Shown in pieces: positions 18,219-27,432 of a stretch of 64,000 nt of DNA. The notes below the pieces were generated by a model. It was not told where the DNA came from. It saw only the letters and a list, made by a program, of their open reading frames with translations, and searched no databases. The stretch comes from SHZI01 sp041396045 (lineage in GTDB: Bacteria > Pseudomonadota > Gammaproteobacteria > Steroidobacterales > GCA-2729495). The stretch is from NCBI GenBank assembly GCA_041396045.1, contig JAWKZI010000006.1, forward strand, positions 124,001 to 188,000, written 5' to 3'. Position numbers and translations under genes: made by a program. Position 1 is the stretch's first letter. Every line of letters starts with the position of its first letter.

Positions 18219-19007
18219 ATGAATACTCAGCAGCCCGCACTCCTGGACTTGCAGAATGTCACCGTGATGCGCGGTGAAAACGTTGCGTTGGAGAAGCTCA
18301 GCCTGCGTATTCTCAGCGGCGAACATGTCGCGATCCTCGGACCCAATGGCTGCGGGAAATCCACACTGATCAAGACCATTACGCGTGAATGCTATCCGGT
18401 CGCCCGGGCGGGGTCCTCGATGACAATTCTGGGTGAGTCCCGCTGGGATGTGTTCCAGCTCCGGTCCTTGCTTGGCATTGTTTCAAACGACCTGATGTCA
18501 CTGTGTACAGGTCGCACCTGCGGGCGGGATGTGGTGCTGTCCGGATTCTTCAGCAGCACCGGCATCTTTCAAAACCACGCGGTCACAGCGCAGCAGCGGG
18601 CCAGGGCGGATGTAGTGCTGGCGGAACTGCAGATAGAACATCTGGCCGACCGTCCGGTTGCCTGCATGTCCTCCGGGGAAGCCCGGCGTGTGCTGATCGC
18701 TCGCGCGCTGGTGCACAAACCGGCAGCGCTGTTGTTTGACGAACCGGGCAATTCCCTGGATGCGTATGCGCGACACAGCCTGCGGCAGACCATGAGATCA
18801 CTGGCTGCATCCGGCATTGGCATTATTCTGGTCACCCATGATCTGGGCGACGTGATTCCGGAAATCGATCGCATACTTCTGATGTCGAAGGGTCGCATCG
18901 TTGCCGACGGCCCGAAGGAAGAAATGCTGCAACCCTCCAGGCTGGAAGTCGTGTTTGGCATCAAGGCACAAGTGGCCCGCCACGATGGTTATTACCACTT
19001 GTGGTGA
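18219..19007 (+). CDS. Stand-alone ABC transporter ATP-binding protein
   Basis: A 262-residue ATPase with Walker A GPNGCGKSTL (about residue 47), a degenerate ABC signature MSSGEARRVLIARAL, Walker B AALLFDEPGNSLD and the H-loop VTHDLGDVIPEI. The signature reads MSSGEA rather than LSGGQ. No permease or binding protein is adjacent, so it resembles YlmA/ModF-like orphan ATPases. It leads a rightward run of genes, but the 37-bp gap to the GMC gene does not prove co-transcription. Divergent from the PEP-CTERM gene (209-bp gap). Confidence 0.85.
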   Translation: MNTQQPALLDLQNVTVMRGENVALEKLSLRILSGEHVAILGPNGCGKSTLIKTITRECYPVARAGSSMTILGESRWDVFQLRSLLGIVSNDLMSLCTGRTCGRDVVLSGFFSSTGIFQNHAVTAQQRARADVVLAELQIEHLADRPVACMSSGEARRVLIARALVHKPAALLFDEPGNSLDAYARHSLRQTMRSLAASGIGIILVTHDLGDVIPEIDRILLMSKGRIVADGPKEEMLQPSRLEVVFGIKAQVARHDGYYHLW

Positions 19008-19044
19008 TACCGTGAGCATCTCTGCTGACTGAATCAATACTGCG

Positions 19045-20589
19045 ATGGGTGAGTACGACGTCATCGTTATAGGCACCGGTGCCGGTGGCGGTGCGCTTGC
19101 GCACCGGCTCGCGCCCGGTGGCAAACGGATTCTCATCCTGGAACGCGGTACCTTTCTGCCGCAAGAAAAGGAGAACTGGAATACCGAAGCGGTATTCCTC
19201 GACAACCGCTATCACACCGACGAGGTCTGGCAGGACAGCGAGGGCCGACCACTACATCCGCAGACGTCGTACTGGGTTGGCGGCAATACCAAGGTGTACG
19301 GCGCAGCCCTGTTTCGTTTGCGGGAGCGTGATTTCGAGGAAGTCCGGCATGCGGATGGTATTTCGCCGGAGTGGCCACTGAAGTACCAGGATTTCCAGCC
19401 CTTCTACGATCAGGCGGAGCAGCTCTACCACGCGCATGGAGAGCGCGGTGCCGACCCGACCGAGCCGCCAGGCGATCAGCCTTACCCCTGGCCGGCAGTC
19501 AGCCATGAGCCACGCATTCAGGAGCTCTACGATGAACTGAAGGCGGGTGGATTCCATCCGTTTCCGTGTCCGGTCGGCATCAAGCTGAATGAAAAGACGC
19601 GCTGGCAGAGTCAATGCATCCGCTGCGATACCTGTGACGGATTTCCATGTCTGGTCGAGGCGAAATCCGACGCAGACAACAACTGTATCCGGCCCATTCT
19701 TTCCCTGCCGAACGTGACCCTGTTGACAGGCGCTTACGTGAGTCGGCTCACGACCAGTGCCAGCGGCCGGCAAGTGACCGGGGTGGAAGTCGAGTTTGAT
19801 GGCGGTCAGCGCCGCGAGACTTATGCTGCCAACATCGTGGTGGTGGCCTGCGGAGCGATCAACTCCGCTGCCTTGCTGCTGCGTAGTGCAAACAGCAGGC
19901 ACCCGGACGGCCTGGCGAACAGTTCTGGTCTGGTTGGACGCAATCTCATGTTGCACAAGGCAGCGATTGTCCTTTCAATTGGTCTCAAGCCGAATCCCAG
20001 CAAGTACATGAAGACGCTCGCACTGCACGACTTCTACTTCGGGGAGAAGGACTATCCATGGCCGATGGGCGCGATACAGATCGTGGCCTCATTCAAGTGG
20101 GAGATGATGAAGGGGCAGGCGCCACCATTTACTCCCGATGCGGTACTCAAGACGATGAAATCCCATTCAGTGCCGTGGTGGCTTACGACAGAAGACCTGC
20201 CAAGTCCTGGTAATCGGGTGCGCTGGATTCATGGCCAAGGTATCCAGCTGCAATACACGCCCAATAACGAGGAACCCCATCGACGCCTGGTCAGGCGCTG
20301 GGAGGAAGTTGTGACGCAGGTAGACGGGGGGCACACGATCGTGCCGGAAGAGTTCTATCTAAAAAAATCCATCCCGGTGGAAGGGGTCGCACATCAGAAC
20401 GGAACCTGCCGCTTCGGCACGGACGCGCGGTCGTCGGTACTCAATACAGACTGCCGCACACACGACGTCGACAATCTGTACGTGGTGGACGGGTCGTTTT
20501 TTCCGTCCTGTGGTGCAGTTAACCCATCGCTGACAATCACTGCCAACGCTTTGCGGGTCGGTGATCATCTACTGCAGAGATTGTCGTAA
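19045..20589 (+). CDS. GMC family FAD oxidoreductase with a cysteine cluster
   Basis: The 514-residue flavoprotein has the ADP-binding loop VIVIGTGAGGGALAHRL (residues about 6-22), the second GMC region GGNTKVYGAALFR and the C-terminal GMC_C domain, with catalytic His in VAHQNGTCRFG and Asn in AVNPSLTITANAL. Between them lies CIRCDTCDGFPC (about residues 192-203), four cysteines spaced C-x2-C-x2-C-x4-C. It most resembles sugar/alcohol-oxidising GMC enzymes without a secretion signal. The next gene, an MFS permease, starts 9 bp downstream. The substrate is unknown; position near SDR and GH15 genes suggests a sugar. Confidence 0.88.
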   Translation: MGEYDVIVIGTGAGGGALAHRLAPGGKRILILERGTFLPQEKENWNTEAVFLDNRYHTDEVWQDSEGRPLHPQTSYWVGGNTKVYGAALFRLRERDFEEVRHADGISPEWPLKYQDFQPFYDQAEQLYHAHGERGADPTEPPGDQPYPWPAVSHEPRIQELYDELKAGGFHPFPCPVGIKLNEKTRWQSQCIRCDTCDGFPCLVEAKSDADNNCIRPILSLPNVTLLTGAYVSRLTTSASGRQVTGVEVEFDGGQRRETYAANIVVVACGAINSAALLLRSANSRHPDGLANSSGLVGRNLMLHKAAIVLSIGLKPNPSKYMKTLALHDFYFGEKDYPWPMGAIQIVASFKWEMMKGQAPPFTPDAVLKTMKSHSVPWWLTTEDLPSPGNRVRWIHGQGIQLQYTPNNEEPHRRLVRRWEEVVTQVDGGHTIVPEEFYLKKSIPVEGVAHQNGTCRFGTDARSSVLNTDCRTHDVDNLYVVDGSFFPSCGAVNPSLTITANALRVGDHLLQRLS

Positions 20590-20598
20590 GGCGTCAAA

Positions 20599-21777
20599 GT
20601 GGCGCAACGCCGGGCAGTTGTTGTCGTGTATGGGGCTGGTCTCGTGCAGGGCCTGGGGCTCGTCACCTTCCCGGCAGCCAGTACGATATTCACAAGCCCT
20701 GCCTTCTACGGCCTGTCGAGTACGGCATACGGCGGGATGTTTGTGCCGCAGGTGGTTCTGGCCATTGCCGCTTCAGTGTCCGGTGCCATGTTACGTGGTC
20801 GCCTCGGCATCCGGCGGATCTACCTGTTGGGCCTGGCAGCCAATTTGCTCGCCATGGTTTTGCTGGTCGTGAGCCGGTTCGTGATGGCACAAGGCCAGCT
20901 TGCCTATGGAATGCTGCTGGCAGCGACCGGTTGCATGGGTATCGGTTTCGGATTCACGGTGCCGGCACTCAACACCCTGGTTGCGAAAATGTTTCCGCGG
21001 AGCGCGGACAAGGCGGTGCTCTCCCTGAATGCACTATTGGGCCTCGGAACGGCACTGGCACCGGCTTTGGTCGCACTGTTCGTCGGGCTGGGAATCTGGT
21101 GGGGCTTGCCAGTCGTCGTTGCCATACTCGTTGTCGGCCTGTTGCTCGTCAGCATCCGCCAGCCCCTTGAAGCAGAAGAGGCTGTTGCAGGCGCACAGAA
21201 GAAAAGCGCTAAAGTTCCCTTGCAGTTCTGGCTCTTTGCGACATTCGCGCTGTGTTCCGGCGTGTGTGAAACGATAAATGGCAACTGGGCCTCGCTGTAT
21301 ATGACGAAGCACTTTGGTGCGAGTACTGGCCTGGCCTCTCTCGCGCTGACAGTGTTCTGGAGTCTTGTAACGATCGGTCGCGTAGTGTTCGCTGCTTTGG
21401 AAAAATGGCTGCCCGAACGCCTGGTATGGCAGGTGTCGCCATTCGTTGTAGCCGTTGCCCTGGCAGTTTGTGCGACGGCGCCAGCCAGCAGTCCACTCAT
21501 CGGCATTCTCGGCTTTGGCCTGGCGGGGCTCGGTTGCTCGGCCTTGTTGCCTCTAGTTATCAGCTTTGGCCAGCAGCAACTGGTTGCAATCAGTGCTTCG
21601 GTAGCCGGCGGCCTGATTACCTTCTATCAGATCGGCTATGGACTCGCCGCATTTGGCGTCGGACCGTTGCAGTCATGGAGCGGAGCAGATCTGGGTACCA
21701 TCTACGGCAGTACTGCGGTAGTCGCCTTGGTAATGGCAAGCCTGTCATTGCTCATTGCACGAAAGATGAAGACATGA
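20599..21777 (+). CDS. MFS transporter
   Basis: A 392-residue polytopic membrane protein with about 12 hydrophobic helices and little conserved MFS loop A sequence (RGRLGIRRIYLLG in place of the usual GxxxDRxGRR). The start is GTG 20599, 9 bp after the GMC gene; its TGA overlaps the SDR start (ATGA, 21774-21777). It resembles FucP/sugar-type or drug-type MFS proteins, but specificity is not readable. Operon context suggests uptake of a sugar or of an oxidised sugar product. Confidence 0.85.
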   Translation: MAQRRAVVVVYGAGLVQGLGLVTFPAASTIFTSPAFYGLSSTAYGGMFVPQVVLAIAASVSGAMLRGRLGIRRIYLLGLAANLLAMVLLVVSRFVMAQGQLAYGMLLAATGCMGIGFGFTVPALNTLVAKMFPRSADKAVLSLNALLGLGTALAPALVALFVGLGIWWGLPVVVAILVVGLLLVSIRQPLEAEEAVAGAQKKSAKVPLQFWLFATFALCSGVCETINGNWASLYMTKHFGASTGLASLALTVFWSLVTIGRVVFAALEKWLPERLVWQVSPFVVAVALAVCATAPASSPLIGILGFGLAGLGCSALLPLVISFGQQQLVAISASVAGGLITFYQIGYGLAAFGVGPLQSWSGADLGTIYGSTAVVALVMASLSLLIARKMKT

Positions 21778-22541
21778 ATCTTGCAGGAAAGGTAGCCATT
21801 GTTACCGGTGGAAACAGTGGTATAGGCCAGGCGATTGTCCTGGAACTGGCCCGCAACGGAGCCAGTATCGTCATTGACTATGTGGCACATCCGGAAGCAA
21901 CCGAGGCACTTGAAAAGCAGGTCGTTGCGCTTGGCGACCGCGTTATTGGCGTCAAGGCCGACGTCAGTCAGTTCGCAGAGTTGCAACGGCTGTTCGCAGC
22001 AGCCGTGAAGGCGTTCGGGCACGTTGACATCATGGTCAACAACGCCGGTATAGAAACCCGGACGTCCGTGCTGGACACGACCGAAGCGCAATACGACAAA
22101 GTGCTGGCGGTAAACCTGAAGAGTGCATTCTTCGGGACCCAGCTTGCCGCCCGGCAAATGATCGCCCAGGGGAGTGGTGGGCGCATCATCAACATCACGT
22201 CGGTGCACGAGGATTGGCCAATGCCGGGGAATACCGCGTATTGCCTGTCCAAGGGCGGCATGAGAATGCTGACGAGGACGGCCGGTGTTGAACTTGCGCC
22301 GCATAACATTCTGGTTGTCGGTGTGGGTCCCGGGGCGGTCGCCACGCCAATCAACACGACGACGATGCAAGATCCCGCACTGCTGAAGAAACTGAACGGT
22401 GCGATTCCTCTGGGCCGCATGGCGCAGCCGGACGAGATCGCCAGGCTGGTGGCCTTTCTGGCGAGTGACGGGGCCAGCTACACCACGGCCACTACGATCT
22501 TTGCCGACGGCGGCATCATGCAAGGCAGCCCGGGGCTTTGA
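21774..22541 (+). CDS. SDR family oxidoreductase (glucose 1-dehydrogenase-like)
   Basis: A 255-residue classical SDR: the cofactor motif VTGGNSGIGQAI (residues about 11-22), NNAGIETRT, the catalytic Ser in INITSVHEDWPMPG, and Tyr/Lys in YCLSKGGMRM. The C-terminal LASDGASYTTATTIFADGGI is the usual end, similar to Bacillus-type glucose 1-dehydrogenases. Translationally coupled to the MFS gene by an ATGA overlap and followed 16 bp later by the GH15 gene. NAD(P)-dependent oxidation of a sugar or polyol is likely, but glucose specificity is inferred only from resemblance and context. Confidence 0.9.
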   Translation: MNLAGKVAIVTGGNSGIGQAIVLELARNGASIVIDYVAHPEATEALEKQVVALGDRVIGVKADVSQFAELQRLFAAAVKAFGHVDIMVNNAGIETRTSVLDTTEAQYDKVLAVNLKSAFFGTQLAARQMIAQGSGGRIINITSVHEDWPMPGNTAYCLSKGGMRMLTRTAGVELAPHNILVVGVGPGAVATPINTTTMQDPALLKKLNGAIPLGRMAQPDEIARLVAFLASDGASYTTATTIFADGGIMQGSPGL

Positions 22542-22557
22542 GTACGAGGTAACGCTT

Positions 22558-24966
22558 GTGAATAGCACAACAAGGATAGCGGCACCGGGCGCTCCGGGAA
22601 ATGAATCGCGATGGACCTCAAGCGCAAAGAGCGGTGTGGGTACCAGTGTCACTGCGCAAGGGCCGGTGTGGTTTACGTTGTCGCACGGGATCGTCAACGA
22701 GGTCTATTACCCAAGACTGGATCAGGCCAACATTCGCGATCTGGGTTTCATCGTGACGGATGGCCGGAATTTCTTTTCAGAGGAGAAGCGCCACGCATCC
22801 CCGAAAATCGAACCCGTAGCGTCTGGCGTTCCCGCCTACCGGCTGGTCAATTCCTGTGTTAACGGCCGTTACCGCTTGCACAAGACGATTTGTACCGATC
22901 CGCGCCGCCCGTGCCTGTTGCAGCACGTGCGTTTCGAGGCCTTGTCGGGAACATTGGCGGACTATCAGCTCTACGCGCTGCTCGCACCGCATCTCGCCAA
23001 CCACGGTGCCGGCAACGATGGCTGGCTGGGCGAGCACAAGGGCTGGCCGATGCTCTTTGCCCAGCGTGATGGCACGGCACTGGCGCTGGCCTGCTCGGTG
23101 CCGTGGCGTGCAGCGACCTGCGGCTATGTCGGACGAACGGACGGGTGGCAGGATCTGCACGCACACAAGCGGCTCACCGGGTTTTACACCGATGCGCGGG
23201 CCGGCAACATCGCACTAACGGGCGAGATCGATCTGGCCAGATGCCAGGGTGAGTTCGTGCTGGTGCTGGCGTTTGGCAGTAATGCGGCAGAAGCCGGTCA
23301 GCGTGCGCTGGCCAGCCTCATCGATCCCTTCGAAAGCCTGCTCGACGATTACGTTGCCGGGTGGCAAGACTTTCAGAAGCACTGCCTGAGCCTGTCTGCC
23401 CCGGACGACGACCAGCCCGACCTGTACCGCACCAGTACGGCGGTGCTGAAGACACACCTGTCGGACTATTTCGTTGGCGGCATGATTGCCAGTCTGTCGG
23501 TGCCCTGGGGCTTCAGCAAAGGCGATAACGATCTTGGTGGTTATCACCTTGTATGGCCCAGGGACCAGGTCGAGTCTGCCGGTGCCTTGCTCGCAAGCGG
23601 CAATACGGCCGAGGCACTTGATGTACTGCGATACCTGCTGTCCACTCAGGAAGCCGATGGCCACTGGCCGCAGAACATGTGGCTGGATGGTTCGCCTTAC
23701 TGGAATGGTATTCAACTCGATGAAGCGGCCTTTCCCGTTCTGCTCGCCGACGCATTGCGCCGCGGGGATGGGCTGGATGGTGTCGATGTCTGGCCGGTAG
23801 TCCGGCGCGCGGCGGGTTTTGTGGCCCGTAACGGGCCTGTGACCCTGCAGGATCGCTGGGAAGAAGACGGTGGCTATTCGCCATTCACGCTGGCGGTCGT
23901 AGTGGCCGGGTTGCTGGCCGCAGCAGACTTTGCGACCAGGGCAGGGGAAGAGTCTGTTGCCACTTATTTGCGTGAAACCGCCGACATGTGGAACTCGCAG
24001 ATCGAGAGCTGGACCTATGTGAGTGGTACACCACTGGCCAGGAAGATTGGCGTTGATGGCTACTACATTCGAATCGCCCCGCCGGAAACGGCCGACGCAG
24101 CCTCGCCCGCGCAGGGCTTCGTGCCGATCAAGAACCGGCCGCCTGGTGCCAGCGAATTGCCGATGACCCAACTCATCAGCCCGGATGCCCTGGCGCTGGT
24201 GCGGTTTGGACTACGCGCAGCCGATGATCCGAGGATCGTCAATACGGTGAAAGTCATCGACGCGCTGCTAAAGACCGAGACCAGTACCGGACCAGTCTGG
24301 CATCGCTACAACGACGATGGCTACGGCGAGCACGAAGACGGCAGCCCCTTTGACGGTACCGGCACAGGTCGCGGCTGGCCGCTGCTCGGCGGGGAACGTG
24401 CCCACTATGAACTGGCCGCCGGCCGCCCCGAGGAGGCGAATCGACTTCGCAAGGTCATGGAAGCGCAGGCAGGACCGGGTGATTTTTTTCCCGAGCAAGT
24501 CTGGGATGCTGCCGATATACCGGAGCGGGAGCTCACCAACGGGCAGCCTTCAGGCTCTGCCATGCCACTCGTGTGGGCTCATGCGGAGTACATCAAGCTG
24601 CTGCGGTCACTGAAAGACGGTCGTGTGTTCGACTTGCCGCCCCAGACCGTGGAGCGTTACCAGACCCGGAACCACGGCTCACCGCACACCTCGTGGCGGT
24701 TTACTCACAAGAGCCGTGTGCTTCCTTCAGGAAAACTGCTGCGTATTGAGACGCTCGCTGCAGCACGCGTGCGCTGGAGCGTTGATAACTGGACAACGAT
24801 CATGAATTCCGAAACGCGTGACACCGGGCTCGGTATCCACGTTGTCGATCTGCCCACCAGCAAGCTGCAGGTGGGCAGCAACGTGTGCTTTACCTTCTAC
24901 TGGCCCGACGCCGGACGCTGGGAAGGCATGAATTTCAGCGTAGCAGTGCGTGCTACTGGTTATTGA
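22558..24966 (+). CDS. GH15 family glucoamylase/glucodextranase-like glycoside hydrolase
   Basis: An 802-residue enzyme from GTG 22558, preceded by GAGG. It has an N-terminal beta-sandwich (about residues 20-270, SAKSGVGTSVTAQGPVWFTL) and a (alpha/alpha)6 barrel (about 290-690) with LVWPRDQVESAG, the catalytic acid region DRWEEDGGYSPFTLA (about residue 432) and the second catalytic glutamate in FFPEQVWD (about 645). GH15 enzymes release glucose from the ends of alpha-glucans or dextran. No signal peptide is visible, so it probably acts on imported oligosaccharides in the cytoplasm. The preceding SDR and MFS genes fit with use of the released sugar. The 3' end overlaps the convergent DoxX gene by 14 bp. 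Confidence 0.93.
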   Translation: MNSTTRIAAPGAPGNESRWTSSAKSGVGTSVTAQGPVWFTLSHGIVNEVYYPRLDQANIRDLGFIVTDGRNFFSEEKRHASPKIEPVASGVPAYRLVNSCVNGRYRLHKTICTDPRRPCLLQHVRFEALSGTLADYQLYALLAPHLANHGAGNDGWLGEHKGWPMLFAQRDGTALALACSVPWRAATCGYVGRTDGWQDLHAHKRLTGFYTDARAGNIALTGEIDLARCQGEFVLVLAFGSNAAEAGQRALASLIDPFESLLDDYVAGWQDFQKHCLSLSAPDDDQPDLYRTSTAVLKTHLSDYFVGGMIASLSVPWGFSKGDNDLGGYHLVWPRDQVESAGALLASGNTAEALDVLRYLLSTQEADGHWPQNMWLDGSPYWNGIQLDEAAFPVLLADALRRGDGLDGVDVWPVVRRAAGFVARNGPVTLQDRWEEDGGYSPFTLAVVVAGLLAAADFATRAGEESVATYLRETADMWNSQIESWTYVSGTPLARKIGVDGYYIRIAPPETADAASPAQGFVPIKNRPPGASELPMTQLISPDALALVRFGLRAADDPRIVNTVKVIDALLKTETSTGPVWHRYNDDGYGEHEDGSPFDGTGTGRGWPLLGGERAHYELAAGRPEEANRLRKVMEAQAGPGDFFPEQVWDAADIPERELTNGQPSGSAMPLVWAHAEYIKLLRSLKDGRVFDLPPQTVERYQTRNHGSPHTSWRFTHKSRVLPSGKLLRIETLAAARVRWSVDNWTTIMNSETRDTGLGIHVVDLPTSKLQVGSNVCFTFYWPDAGRWEGMNFSVAVRATGY

Positions 24967-25333
24967 CGCTATAGCGGCCAGGGCCCAGGCAGGCGATGGC
25001 CACGGCGGTGAAGAAAAACATGCCCTGCAGTTCCAGAGCCCAGCCGCCCGTAGCGCTGAGTTCGAACAGGCTGTAGGCGTGAGCGAGTCCGACAGCAAAC
25101 AACATATTGATGGCGATGATCCCGGCACCAATTCGGGAAAACCAGCCGGCAATCACCATCAACGGTGCGGCCACCTCACCGATGTAAACGCCGTAGGCAA
25201 TCCAGGCCGGAAAGCCGATTGCCGTCACCATGCCGGTGATCCCGCCAATGCCACCCCTGAGCTTGGCGATGCCGTGCAGGAGAATCAGTACGCCAAGTGC
25301 CACGCGCAGGATTAATCTGCCGATGTCGTTCAT
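24953..25333 (-). CDS. DoxX family membrane protein
   Basis: A 126-residue protein with four hydrophobic helices and the DoxX start MNDIGRLILRVALGVLILLHGIAKL, followed by GVYIGEVAAPLMVIAGWFSR. DoxX-type proteins are small inner-membrane proteins of the DoxD/SURF4-like superfamily, linked in some bacteria with redox stress or quinone chemistry; the role here is unknown. ATG 25333 is chosen because the frame upstream lacks any such pattern. It stands alone, convergent with the GH15 gene and divergent from the protease gene. Confidence 0.88.
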   Translation of the reverse strand: MNDIGRLILRVALGVLILLHGIAKLRGGIGGITGMVTAIGFPAWIAYGVYIGEVAAPLMVIAGWFSRIGAGIIAINMLFAVGLAHAYSLFELSATGGWALELQGMFFFTAVAIACLGPGRYSVNNQ

Positions 25334-25409
25334 GCTTCTACACCTCCGGTCTCGTATCAATATACGGCATTCAGCTAGTATCAAGCCATCAGGGTACGAG
25401 AACTCAAGG

Positions 25410-27404
25410 ATGCCGGAAATTTTTCCAAGACTGTTTTGCTGGTTATCGGCCGTCAGTCTGCTGCTCATGGCCACTGGCGTGTCGGCCGATGCGCTCAGCA
25501 GCCGTCTGGAGAAGAAGGTCCGTGGTGCGACTCTTGAAGTGGTGGTGGCGTTCCCCGAGTCGGACCCTCTGAGCTACGAAAAGCCATTGCCTCTGGAGTT
25601 GCTGCCCTTTGCCCTGCGTGACGCCACTCACGTGCCCATCGGCACGGCATTCCGGCTGGGTCGCAATGAGTACGTCACGGCTGCACATGTAATCAGTGCC
25701 AGCGTTGGTGGTCAGTTCGGTCCACCACAACTTCGCGACGCGCAGGGCCGGATATACGCGATTGACCAGATACTGAAGTACTCGTTCCAGGAAGACTTTG
25801 CAGTCGTCTCACTCAAGGATCCGCCACGATCGCCGATTCTTGATACAGGCCCTGAACCAACGCCGAGCAGCACGGTATTTGCGGTCGGCAACGCACTCGG
25901 AGAAGGCATCATCGTCCGTGATGGCGTGTATACGTCGGCGACGCCAGAGCAACAGGATGGCAAATGGAACTGGTTGCGATTCTCGGCTGCCGCCTCGCCC
26001 GGCAACAGCGGCGGCCCGTTGTTGAACCACAAGGGTCAGGTGATTGGTGTCGTCGTCGCCAAATCCCCCAATGAGAACCTCAATTATGCCTTGCCGGTTT
26101 CCAGGGTTTTGGACGCCAGAGAGGGAATTGCCCGCGTGGTGATGCGCACCCCCTTCGGTGTGCCTTTTGCGCCGGATACCATTGTTCTGAACGTCGACGA
26201 AAACTTCGACCTGCCGCTGTCCTTCGACGAATTCGCTGCCACAATCCAGAAGATCGGCAAGCGTACCTTCGACCGTGGATATGCCGAGCTTCAGGCGGCA
26301 TATCCGCGGAAGTATTTCCCCCTTGGTGACAACTCTGCCGAGCTGCTCAATTCCACTGTGATTGCCACCGACCCGCGGCTGATCGTCAGGAAGAACACAA
26401 AATGGGAGGCGCTGGAGCCGGACGCGATCGAGCACATCGACCTTGGTGGTGGAAGTTCGATGACGGTGGGTCAGATTGCGGAGACCGGGCTGGTTGGAAT
26501 ACGGCTTGGCGACCCCGCGACTCTGGCCGATCTGGTCGGAGATTCCCGAAAATTCATGGACCTCTTCCTCAAAGGGACACCCATCACCCGACTCGTGGGC
26601 CCGGAGGCCGTACGGATAACGTCCCTGGGTGCGGCACAGGAGGAATCAGTCTTTACAGACAGCTATGGTCGCAAGTGGCTGCTCCGAACCTGGGATCTGC
26701 CCTTCATGGATGCCCGGATCGTGTCAGCGGCTTTGCCTGTGCCACAAGGATTCATCGTGGTGTCGCGACTGGCACAAAGCGCACTGACCTATCCGATGAC
26801 CGAACTCATCAAGATGGCCGCCAACCTTGTGTATGTCACTTACTCCGGAACGCTGCCGGAATGGCGTCAGTACCTTGCACTGTCGTCCATGCAGCCTGCG
26901 GTCTTCGCCGACATTCATCTTGATCCGGATGTTTCCGGCAAGCTCAGCTACGGGTCGAAGCGCTTCGACTTTATGGCCGGCAATGACCTCCTGAATATCC
27001 AGGACAGAAGCATTATTGATTTGTACTTTGCCTACTTTCCGGACCACGGCAAGATCGTATGGGATGTTGCTGGTCTGCGGATCCGGGAGGACCGACAGGA
27101 AAAGGTCATGGTCGAGGTGCTCCGGCATGCTCGTCCGCCTGATGGGTTGCCGCGTCGATTCCAGGATGAATGGGATGACCTGCGTATGCGACGTACCCCG
27201 TACAACGGCATTCCGAGACTGGATGGGATGGTCACGTCGACTGGTACAACAGTCACCCACCTGGCGACGAGTTCCAGAATACCGATTCCGCAGGATGCAA
27301 CAATTATCTATCAAGCGAGTTACCTGGCTGAGCTTGGTTTTTCCGCTGCAGAACTTCAGACGTTGTCCAGGCTCATGCTCGGTGACCTGAGGGTCAGCGA
27401 GTAA
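25410..27404 (+). CDS. Secreted trypsin-like serine protease with a large C-terminal region
   Basis: A 664-residue protein with a signal peptide (MPEIFPRLFCWLSAVSLLLM, cleavage near VSAD). A chymotrypsin-fold domain follows: catalytic His93 in VTAAHVIS, Asp129 in EDFAVVSL and Ser200 in SPGNSGGPLL, the HtrA/DegP-like arrangement. There is no PDZ-like repeat. The 400-residue C-terminal part (VLNVDENFDLPLSFDEFAAT onward) has no domain I recognise. Likely acts in the periplasm or outside. It is followed 28 bp later by a glutamate dehydrogenase gene in the same direction, with no obvious functional link. Confidence 0.85.
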   Translation: MPEIFPRLFCWLSAVSLLLMATGVSADALSSRLEKKVRGATLEVVVAFPESDPLSYEKPLPLELLPFALRDATHVPIGTAFRLGRNEYVTAAHVISASVGGQFGPPQLRDAQGRIYAIDQILKYSFQEDFAVVSLKDPPRSPILDTGPEPTPSSTVFAVGNALGEGIIVRDGVYTSATPEQQDGKWNWLRFSAAASPGNSGGPLLNHKGQVIGVVVAKSPNENLNYALPVSRVLDAREGIARVVMRTPFGVPFAPDTIVLNVDENFDLPLSFDEFAATIQKIGKRTFDRGYAELQAAYPRKYFPLGDNSAELLNSTVIATDPRLIVRKNTKWEALEPDAIEHIDLGGGSSMTVGQIAETGLVGIRLGDPATLADLVGDSRKFMDLFLKGTPITRLVGPEAVRITSLGAAQEESVFTDSYGRKWLLRTWDLPFMDARIVSAALPVPQGFIVVSRLAQSALTYPMTELIKMAANLVYVTYSGTLPEWRQYLALSSMQPAVFADIHLDPDVSGKLSYGSKRFDFMAGNDLLNIQDRSIIDLYFAYFPDHGKIVWDVAGLRIREDRQEKVMVEVLRHARPPDGLPRRFQDEWDDLRMRRTPYNGIPRLDGMVTSTGTTVTHLATSSRIPIPQDATIIYQASYLAELGFSAAELQTLSRLMLGDLRVSE

Positions 27405-27432
27405 CAGGAACATCAAGCCACCGAGAGGCATC

